Of a DNA stretch of 64,000 nt, positions 57,109 through 64,000 are shown one piece after another. Every line of letters begins with the position of its first letter. Within the stretch, counting starts at the first letter, position 1. Source of the stretch: Closterium sp. NIES-65 (lineage: Eukaryota; Streptophyta; Zygnematophyceae; Desmidiales; Closteriaceae); assembly GCA_948144175.1 (NCBI GenBank), contig CANXME010002010.1, positions 3,112,501 to 3,176,500 of the forward strand, given 5' to 3'. The notes beneath the pieces are model-generated. The model had not been told where the DNA came from and made no database searches. It was given only the letters and a program-made list of their open reading frames with translations. Made by a program: the position numbers and the translations under genes.

Positions 57109-57539
57109 TGAACATAGTGCAGCACGTCCTTAAGCGGTTCGAGCTTCTGTTTCCATCCACACAACCCACCCCTCTTCCTCTTGACCACAACCTCACTGCT
57201 CTTGTTCCCGACGAGCCCGTTGAGCCTAGTGGTCGGTACGCAGAGCTTGTGGGTTGCCTCATGTACCTGATGACGTACACTCGACCAAACTTTATATATC
57301 ATCTCAGTGTCCTTGGGCCCTTTGTTGCGCCTGGGAGAAACCGTTGTGGGCAGACGACGAGGAGAAATGTAGGTCTATATAGTGCTACTGTTTCAGCTTG
57401 GGCTCTAGAGTTGTATCGCATAAGGCGACACGAGCGTCATTTGTGGCTTCTTCCAATGCTGAGGCCGAGATCTATGCTGGTGGCATTGCTTCTCCAGGGC
57501 TCCGCTGGCTGAATTTCTTGCTTACAAACCTAGGTAAGC
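57109..57539 (+). pseudogene. E12: small plus-strand Copia RT/RNase H scrap
   Basis: Starts in the QHVLKRF segment, continues through DEPVEPSGRYAELVGCLMYL and YTRPNF, then changes frame to SFVASSNAEAEIYAGGIAS and ends after LLTNLGK. About 430 bp with an internal deletion between the PGRN and WADD-equivalent blocks, and no LTR. It is more diverged from the family consensus than the other copies. Confidence 0.8.
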
Positions 57540-57555
57540 GGCTGTCAAGAAGGAA

Positions 57556-57659
57556 TGTTGGATTTTCTAGAGTTGTGAGTACAAGTAGGAAACCCTAAGG
57601 GGTTGTATTCACTAGAGTATGCCCCACTACAGCCTAGAGCATACAAACACAGTTTGACA
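57556..57659 (-). repeat. E13 3' LTR (104 bp)
   Basis: TGTCAAACTG...AATCCAACA on the minus strand, directly after the polypurine hairpin. The outer limit is set by TG/CA ends only, since the partner LTR is outside the window. Confidence 0.75.
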
Positions 57660-57661
57660 CA

Positions 57662-57779
57662 CCCCCATAGGCAAAGTGGGGGATAGCAAACACAACGGAC
57701 GGTCACAAGACTAGTCAAGCAAGGGAACCAAGCAAAGCAAAGCTCAGGGTGGGTCTTAAGATCACCACGCATTCTGAGC
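57662..57779 (-). promoter_or_regulatory. E13 3' UTR stem-loop and polypurine-tract hairpin
   Basis: Stem-loop 57742-57779 (GCTCAG/CTGAGC with inner GTGG/CCAC despite changed loop bases) and polypurine hairpin CCCCCA...TGGGGG at 57662-57682. Confidence 0.78.
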
Positions 57780-57946
57780 ACAAGCAAGCGGCCACAAGGC
57801 CAGTTCACATGTATAGTTTTTAATAGCAACAGCAGTACACTGATCACAACCTAGCAAGTTAAGCATGCAAGTATACTCATATATATCAGTGTACAACAAG
57901 ATCAATATCAAGAGATAAGCAAGTGAGCCAGAGTGGGCACAAGCCC

Positions 57947-60900
57947 AAGAGCAGTGTAGAAACGCCGACAATTAGTAGACCCAAGGGCCTTAGCGAAGAC
58001 ATCAGCAGTGTTGGCCTGTGTGGCCACGTAAGCAAGACGAAGCTAACCACACTACTTCAGCTCACACGTGAGGAAATAATGGAGAGCAATGTGCTTTGTT
58101 CTGTGCTCCAGTCTCTGGTCCTAACACAAGGCAATCATGGCCTTGTTGTCGACGTACAAAACTGGAGGAGAACAAGGCCGCTCACCAAAGTTGGTCAGCA
58201 CATAGGTCAGCCAGCGGAGCTCCTGTACAGCCATAGCCCTAGCTTAGATCTTAGCCTCACAGCTGGTACAGAAGACGAGCGAGTGGACCTCCACGAGACA
58301 GAACCAGTGCCGAGGCTGAAACTGTACCCCTGTGTCAACCAGTGAGTCGTCTGGTCGTCAGCCAAAGAAGCGTCTGAGTGACCGGTGAGAACAACTGAAC
58401 CCCGTCCTCCAAGCACGAGCCCCATGCCCGATGTACTGCACAAGTGATGCAATACCCTCTTTGCAACTTCTTAGTGCACCTTTCGGTGTCTACCGGGAGC
58501 CACGTAGTGAGCCAGGAGGCCGATATGGTATGCGAGGTAAGGTCGTGTGCACGTCATCAGGTACATGAGGCAACCCACAAGCTCTGGGTACAGACCACTC
58601 AACTCTACGGACTTGTCCGAAGTTGGAGCTGAGAGCGAGTGGCCGGTAGACAGAGGAGTGGGCTGTGGCGAGGGCCACGAGAAGTCGAAGCACTAAAGGA
58701 CCTGCTGCACCATGTGTGACTGAGTGAGGGTGATTGTGCGGCGTGCTCTATCCTGGGTGATCTGCAAGCCAAGATAGCTCCACAGCTCACCCAGGTCAGT
58801 GCACGTGTGTCTCTCTTGCAGCTCCGCCTTCACTAAGGCCAGAGCCTCAATGTCAGCAGTAGCAAAAACCAAGTCATCAATGTACAAGAACGTAGAACGG
58901 CGGCAGAGAAGTGTCTGTGCGCAAAAACAGCGAAGGATCAGCAGTCGAGGGAGCGAAGGCAAGAGCCGCAAGAGTAGTTCTCAGTATGTCGTGCCTCTCA
59001 CAGGGCGCTTGTCGTAGGCCGTAGACTGGTCACCGAAGACTCCACTGGGTACCCTCAGAAAACGACCCAGTGAAGCCACGTGGGCGGAGCAACCAGTTAG
59101 CCTCGTGAAGGCTGCCCTGCATGAAGGCTGTGGAGAAGTGGGAGTGCAGCTCGTAGTTGCGATGTGCTGCAACGTGCAGTAGCACCCAAAGAGTGGTCAT
59201 CTTCGGGGTGGGGGAGAAGGTCTAGAACAAGTCGACCCCCTCACGCTGACTGAAGCCTCGTGCAACGTTAAGCGCCTTGAAGGCATGCGGAGAACCCAGC
59301 GGCCGCTTCACCCTGAAAATCCACATGCCATCGACTATGTTCGCCCCAGGTGGGGGAACCTCGTCAACGTAGGTGCCTGTGGACTTCCAGGGGGCCATCT
59401 GTGCATCCATGGCTATCTGCCACTGAGAAGAGTACGTACCCGTGATCGCCTCTGCGTAAGTGCGCGGGGTCGGGATGTCCAGTGCATCCGGGTCTCCCTT
59501 AGGGCAAAGTAGTGTGGACGCGAGATGAGGTGCAGCGGCGGCTGGGCACTCCAGCTCAAACTGCCTGTCCTCAAGAACGTCACAGCCAAGGGCAAGCTCA
59601 CATCCGACGGATGAAGGACAGGAAGAGTAAAAAACAAGACTCGCAACGTAGTCAAGGCGGCACAAATCAGCAAAGTCAATAAGCTCAACAACTAAGGCAG
59701 TCGCAGCTGTAGACTCAAAGGACGGGTCAGTCACAACCGTGGCAAGGAGACGAGTGACAGACGGACTGGCAGTACAGACAAGGTCTGACTCAGGGTCAGG
59801 AATGCGACGAAGAGAAGAGGCAGGAGGAGACGTCAGGACAACACACTGTGGAACAGAGGAAGCACGAAGTGCCATACGGTGAGTGCCTGGCACAGCTGGA
59901 GCACGAGGACAGACAACACGATGACCGCGAACAGGTGTGGAAGGACGAGTCTTAGGCTTACGATGCTCAGAGCAAAACTCAGTCACGTCTGTGTAGGGAG
60001 CAAGAGCAGGCAATGGGGAGCCAAGTAGTAGCTGTGGCTGAGACAGGTCAATCGGTGGGAACAGCAATGGAGGAGTAGTACCAGCAACCGGGAACTTCGT
60101 AGCAGCATGCGGAAACTAAGAAGGTGACGAAGCGCAGACGGTTGCGGCTGAGTAGTCACACCCCCAGAACCTCGAGTCCCAATAGGAACAGCACCCCCAG
60201 AACTAGCACCACCAGCTCCACCACCAGGGCTTCCCCAACGGCCAGCCCACTCGCAAAGCTGCTGCGGCGAGAGCGACTCCTACCGACTAGCACCACCAAC
60301 TCCAGTACCTCCAGTAGCACCTCCAGTGTCAGCACCGCCAGTACCCCAATTCGTGGAACAACAGCACTAGCACCTACAGGGCTAGCACCTCCAGTACCTC
60401 AAGTAGCACCTGTGCCTCCAGTACCAGTACCTCCAGCACGGCCAACTCCAGGACCACCGGCACAAGCACCTCCAAGGCCAGCACCTCCAGATTCTGCAGC
60501 TCCAGCACGTCCACCGCCACCACCAGGACTGCCCCAAATAACAGCCCACTCGCTAAGCCGCTCCGGCGAGTGAGACTCCTGGCGACGTGAGCCAGGAATA
60601 CTCGCAACAGCTCCCACAGCAGCAGCACCTCCAGGACCTCCTGTAGTACCTGTGCATCCAACACCAGTACCTCCAGCACGGCCAACTCCAGGAACACTGG
60701 CACTAGTACCTCCAGCGCCAGCACCTCTAGAACTTGCAACTCTAGCACGTCGAGCGCCACCACCAGGACTGCTACAACGGACAGCCCACTTGCGAAGCCG
60801 CTCTGGCGAAAGAGTCTCCTGCTGACGTGCACCAGCACAACCAGCACCAGTACCACCAGCACCTCCACCCGCAGAAACTCCAGCAGCAACACCTCCAGCA

Positions 60901-61875
60901 CCCCCTGCACCCGTAGGACTCACACCACCCCCAGAGCCAGCACCCCAAGTGTCACCACCTCCAACAGCACCGGAATCCACAGCAATGGGCCGCATAGGCA
61001 GTGAAGACGGTCGAGGCGGAAAGCTAGGAGGGACTGCCAAGCGCGCGGAGCGGCGAGGGGCCACAGTGTCGGTAGTAGTCTGGTCACCCCCCTCAGCTGG
61101 GCCAAAGGTGTCTGAAGAGACCTCCAAAGGCTCAACCAAGGGGGGTGGGTCTACCTAAGACACACCTGAGGGAGGGGGACCAAGAGGAGGGAGAGGGGCT
61201 ACCAGGGGGGGGGGGGGGTCATCCACTAGGGAGAGAGTCGGGAGGGGTACCGGAGAACTGCGGTGGGGGTGAAGATAGTAGAAGAAGACGGACTCGTCAA
61301 AGGTGACGTCGCTAGAGGACAGCACACAACGAGATCTCGGGTGGTAAAGCCAAGGAACACGCACCGAAGAGTGCGTGGAGAGAGCTTGCCCGCAGGCAAA
61401 TCACGGACAAGAGAGAGGGAACCCCAAACTCGAATCACCGACGCATCACCAACCTCGCCCGTCCACCTCAAATTGGGGGAGGTCTCTGGCTGGGAGACAC
61501 GGGGCCAGAGGTTGAGTTATTCAGCGGCATATCGGACCGCAAACAGCCACAGAAAATGGGGAGCAGCCGCATGGGTCATGGAGGTGCGAGCAACCTCCAT
61601 GACTAGACCAATGTGGCGCTCGGCTATCCCATTCCGTTGTGGAGAGGCCGGAAGCGTGTACGACTGGATGATGCCATCAGCATCACAGAAGTTCCCAAGG
61701 AGGTGGGAGCAAAACTCACCACCTTGGTCAGAATGCAGCCGCAGGACTGGGAGATCCTCACGGAACCGAGCACGAAGCTGGAGACGAACAGCGCGGATCC
61801 AGTGGATCAAGACACCGTGGACATCCGCCTTGCTCTGCAAGGGAAAGACCGTGGTGTAGCGCGTGTAGTCGTCGA
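57947..61875 (-). pseudogene. E13 pol (integrase part, linker, RT, RNase H), many breaks
   Basis: From 61875: TTVFPLQSKADV, HSDQGGEF (about 61740), QRNGIAERHIGLVMEVARTS (about 61600), then frame changes into a Gly/Ala linker with REW-type boxes near 60780, 60540 and 60245, the ALVVELIDFA block (about 59690), WIFRVKRP (about 59310), FSTAF-equivalent (about 59130), a YIDD active site (about 58880) and RNase H ending near 57947. Only short stretches stay in one frame (for example 59222-60067 and 60399-61139). It is among the most decayed copies. Confidence 0.85.
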
Positions 61876-62751
61876 TGTTAGAGACTAAGGACGGGGTCTA
61901 TGAAGATTAGGTGCCCAAATTTCTCAAAATCGTTGGTCTCAATTTCTGGACAGAAACGTCGACTTCACAAGAAACGTTGTCGACGAAAGGTGCACTGTTA
62001 GAATCCCACTAAATTCGAATATATTTTAGCCCTAGACCGTGGCTACATTTCCCAATTTGAATCGTATCAAAATATGAAGCATATCTTGAGTTATGGTTTT
62101 CGGCGCACTAGGGGGTATGCTGCCACAGAAATTTAACTCAATCACAATTAACTCACAAGTCCCACAAAAGAACATTAGAGTAGCACTAAACCTGGTAGGA
62201 GGGGAAGAAGAGGACGAGAGGGAAGGTCCCAAGAGAGAGTCCCCAACCAAGGAAACCCCATGCCACACAATTCCCTTCCCCATAGGCAACAAACTTTGAC
62301 CTTTGTCACTTTCCAACCCATGCCATCCACCTCACCTCAACTTGGCCACACTTACCAACCTGGTTTGGCTTCACCCAACCTCTTGGCAGCATCTACAGTA
62401 ATGGGTTCGAATTTCCCAACCCCCACAAGTCTGTACCCCATATTGAGTCAATGCCACAACTTCCCAAAGTAGCTGCAACCAAAATATATAAGCATACGAA
62501 CTCCAATGTTCGTAACTTTCTTGGTTGTGCTCCGATCGCGACGATTCTTGGTTCGTCGGAAAGCTCTTGAGTAGAGGAATCACTTCAGATATCTGCTCAA
62601 GCCAAATAACATACACACACACACACACACACAGAAAATCCAAACCACACAAGACACAAATTTCTTGCACACGCTCACACCACGCATGCAACGCACAAAC
62701 ACATGATGGGAGGCAGACAGACGTGAATGCATATGGTTGCATCACACAACA
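61876..62751 (-). repeat. E14 3' LTR (876 bp)
   Basis: TGTTGTGTGATGC...TTAGTCTCTAACA on the minus strand. Contains a (CA)n run (62613-62633) and a TATATATTTTGG stretch (near 62482-62493). Limits rest on TG/CA ends, the polypurine tract and the E13 junction. Confidence 0.72.
62613..62633. repeat. (AC)n microsatellite in the E14 LTR
   Basis: About ten AC units. Confidence 0.9.
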
Positions 62752-62765
62752 AACTCCCCCTCTGG
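62752..62765 (-). promoter_or_regulatory. E14 polypurine tract
   Basis: AGAGGGGGAGTT on the minus strand just before the LTR, the usual plant-Copia form; no upstream C-run, so no hairpin like that of E4-E13. Confidence 0.75.
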
Positions 62766-62808
62766 CTGCCAACCATCATCCCACATGCCATAACTCAAGC
62801 ATGCATCC

Positions 62809-64000
62809 TCAATGCACACTCATTCCCGCAAGCTTCATGCCCTTCCAATGCTCAGGTTCTGCCAGGCGCTTGGTGAGAATGTCAGCCGCCTGCTGCTGGG
62901 TCTTCACAATCTCCAGCCGCACCTCCTTGTCCAGGAGCCTCCTTGTCCAATGCCACTTTGGCCTGATGTGCTTTGTCAAGCCATGAAGACAGGCATTCTT
63001 CGCAAGCTTCACCGCCGACTCATTGTCACAGAAAATCACAGTCGGCTCCCTCTGACGCACTCCGATTTCCTCCAACAAACGCCTCAGCCACACCACCTCC
63101 TTTGCCCCATGATGCAGGGCCATGTACTCTGTCTCACACGAGGACAACCCCACCTCGTTCTGCTTCTTGCTGCGCCAGCTCACTGCACCACCTCCAAAGA
63201 GGCACACATAGCCTCCAATGCTGGTGCCATCCGTCTTCACTGAGTTGAAGCTAGCGTCGGTGTAGCAAGTTAAGCGCATCTCCCCCTAGCTCAAATCAGC
63301 TGCACCCCTCTGTAGCCTCTGTCGCACAGCACTGTACTCCAAGCCCATTGATGCTGTAGCGCTCACATAGCGGACCAACCTCTTGGCCGCTTCCAGCTGC
63401 TCATGACTTGGGCATGAAACCACACTTGCAAGCCTGGATGTAGCAAAGGCAATGTCAGGCCGCGTGTGGTTAGCCGCATAGTTGAGTGCCCCCACCATGG
63501 AGTGAAACAACTTCTTGTCACTCTCCCCCACCACCTCCTCATCAGCACAGGGCTCCACAGTGAACCCTGAAGGTAGCGGGGTGGCTGGCTTTCCTGCATC
63601 TTGCAGCCCATACTTCTCAGCCAGCCCCTCACAATACTTCCTCTGGTGCAACCTCAACACTCCCTTGTCAAGGTCCCTCTCCACGTGCATCCCAAGGTAG
63701 TACTTCACATCTCCCATCTTGGAGCACTTCAACTGCATTTCCAGCATCTCCTTCACACGTTCAATCATTGCAGACGACTCAGAGAAGAGCAGGATGTCGT
63801 CCACGTACACCAGGAGCACGAGGAACTGCTCCTTCTCTTGCAGCAGGAACAGGCTGTGATCACACTCGCTCTTCTTGAACCCCCCGGTCAGCAGTGTCTC
63901 CTCCAGCTTGTGGTACCATGCGCGAGGAGCCTGCTTCAGGCCATAGATGGCCTTCTTGAGCCTGCACACCCTGCCGCTCCCATCATCCAACCCCTCAGGC
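62809..64000 (-). pseudogene. E14 pol: RT C-terminal half and RNase H, one in-frame TAG
   Basis: A single minus-strand frame entering from the right edge: LKKAIYGLKQAPRAWYHKL, YVDDILLFSES (YVDD at 63796-63807), KYYLGMHVERD, the ALNYAANHTRPDIAFA block, then a TAG at about 63284, then RNase H with CYTDASF, SSCETEYMAL, FCDNESAVKLA and ADILTKRL, stop at 62809. Apart from the TAG the frame is intact, and it looks like a conventional land-plant or algal Copia pol. Whether the TAG inactivates it or is a single recent mutation is not known. Confidence 0.9.

Larger units (their letters stand above)
57556..61875 (-). mobile_element. E13: Copia-type element, 5' half removed by E14
   Basis: The 3' LTR (57556-57659), 3' UTR, RNase H, RT, linker and part of integrase are present on the minus strand. 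At 61875/61876 the integrase coding stops at TGTTAGAGAC, the outer end of the E14 LTR, so E14 is inserted there and the rest of E13 is expected right of the window. The linker has three REW boxes and resembles that of E4. Confidence 0.85.
61876..64000 (-). mobile_element. E14: Copia element of a different lineage, cut by the right window edge
   Basis: 3' LTR of 876 bp (61876-62751), polypurine tract, RNase H and RT on the minus strand. The long LTR, different RT sequence and absence of the 3' stem-loop separate it from E1-E13. Candidate target copy GTCGA (61871-61875); the partner is outside the window. Confidence 0.82.

Overview
The window looks like repeat-dominated nuclear DNA from a green-lineage eukaryote. 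The LTR elements use an initiator-Met-tRNA-type primer site (TGGTATCAGAGC), there is a chromodomain Ty3/gypsy element, and there is the tail of a non-LTR element with a restriction-enzyme-like nuclease, a class usually missing from flowering plants. A charophyte-type alga is a reasonable guess, but the sequence alone does not prove it. I see no rRNA, tRNA, CRISPR array or convincing intact cellular gene. Almost everything is retrotransposon.

Layout, with element names used throughout. E1 (1-284) and E2 (285-649) are the 5' ends of two minus-strand Copia elements. E1 sits in the leader of E2, and E2 sits in the pol end of E3 (650-about 4790). A non-LTR element tail (5718-6682) lies between (GA)n tracts. 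The main object is E4 (7299-48958), a 6.2-kb minus-strand Copia element stretched to 41.7 kb by insertions: E5 (8002-14930, + strand) in its RNase H; E6 (16372-24292, a 1.4-kb non-autonomous element, itself carrying E7, 16469-22969, in its LTR) in its RT region; the gypsy element G8 (26469-32211, + strand) in its integrase; and E9 (33624-48455, carrying E10, 40578-47964, in its leader) in its own leader. LTR ends and 5-bp target duplications support each level: CATAT/CATAC, CATAG, AAAGC, CCCAC, CAAGC, GTGGG and GGCGG. Further right are unique DNA (48964-50224), E11 (50230-56944, duplication GCACG), a small + strand Copia scrap E12, E13 (57556-61875) and E14, a different Copia lineage that cuts E13 and runs off the right edge.

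E1, E2, E4-E7, E9-E11 and E13 form one superfamily with very short LTRs (104-135 bp) and, where coding remains, a single gag-pol reading frame broken by stops and frameshifts. They share cis-elements that the standard annotation does not name: a hairpin just after the primer-binding site followed by a GGGCCC box; a 38-nt stem-loop in the 3' UTR; and a hairpin that buries the polypurine tract. The 1.4-kb E6 has no coding capacity but keeps LTRs, primer site, a post-primer hairpin, leader, stem-loop and polypurine hairpin. This suggests these are the signals needed to be copied by proteins supplied in trans. Several copies with nearly identical LTRs are already badly broken (E7 has an inverted piece of its own pol where the N-terminal part of gag should be), which also points to mobilisation in trans.
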